Shown here: piece after piece, positions 5,618 to 5,620 of the stretch
How the letters are laid out: each line of letters opens with the position of its first letter
Numbering within the stretch: position 1 is the first letter of the stretch
Assembly: GCA_038222915.1 (NCBI GenBank)
Contig: JBBRHH010000423.1
Location: 1 to 5,620 of the forward strand
Direction of reading: 5' to 3'
DNA: 5,620 nt
From: JBBRHH01 sp038222915
GTDB lineage: Bacteria; Planctomycetota; Phycisphaerae; Tepidisphaerales; Tepidisphaeraceae
Notes under the pieces: generated by a model
What the model saw: only the letters and a program-made list of their open reading frames with translations
What the model was told of the DNA's origin: nothing
Databases searched by the model: none
Position numbers and translations under genes: made by a program

Positions 5618-5620
5618 AGT

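Larger units (their letters stand above)
5101..5620. other. Gene-free, repeat-rich region upstream of the DUF1800 operon
   Basis: I find no convincing gene here on either strand: the open frames translate into low-complexity or repetitive peptides. The promoter of the DUF1800/DUF1501 operon should lie within it, but no pair of -35/-10 boxes stands out. It holds several short-period repeats (listed separately) and three blocks of skewed strand composition: about 80% G+T over 5341-5420, 78% A+C over 5431-5530, and about 80% purine over 5571-5620. No tRNA, rRNA or CRISPR structure is visible. Confidence 0.7.

Overview
The window looks like chromosomal DNA from a GC-rich planctomycete, and the gene content would fit the class Phycisphaerae. 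This rests on two things: a DUF1800/DUF1501 pair of exported proteins, and an ExbD gene followed by a membrane-anchored DUF4159 protein. Both arrangements are familiar from Planctomycetota. The sequence gives no finer taxonomic placement.

Left part (1-1941, + strand): a tightly packed operon with gaps of 9 and 12 bases. It holds the 3' end of an ExbD-type proton-channel subunit, a 140-residue single-pass membrane protein of unknown function, and a 387-residue protein with one N-terminal membrane helix, glycine-rich linkers and a C-terminal DUF4159 domain. An ExbB/MotA-type gene would be expected just upstream, outside the window. Both proteins downstream of ExbD have a histidine inside the membrane helix. 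In the DUF4159 protein it sits in an S-x3-H pattern like Ser16/His20 of E. coli TonB. I infer that ExbB/ExbD uses the proton gradient to drive one or both of these proteins in the periplasm, with DUF4159 in place of the usual TonB C-terminal domain.

Middle and right (1989-5100, - strand): a convergent two-gene operon read from right to left. A DUF1800 protein with a Sec-type signal peptide comes first, followed 55 bases later by a DUF1501 protein with a twin-arginine signal. They are probably co-transcribed and both exported, and their biochemical role is not known. The two operons converge with 47 bases between stop codons and no visible hairpin terminator.

Right end (5101-5620): no convincing gene. 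This upstream region of the DUF1800 operon holds several short-period repeats: a 7-base-phased CCAA motif, nine copies of an 11-base unit, and four copies of an 8-base unit reaching the window edge. It also has abrupt changes in strand composition, from G/T-rich to A/C-rich to purine-rich. The repeats and the possible TonB-like DUF4159 system are the two things most worth a second look.
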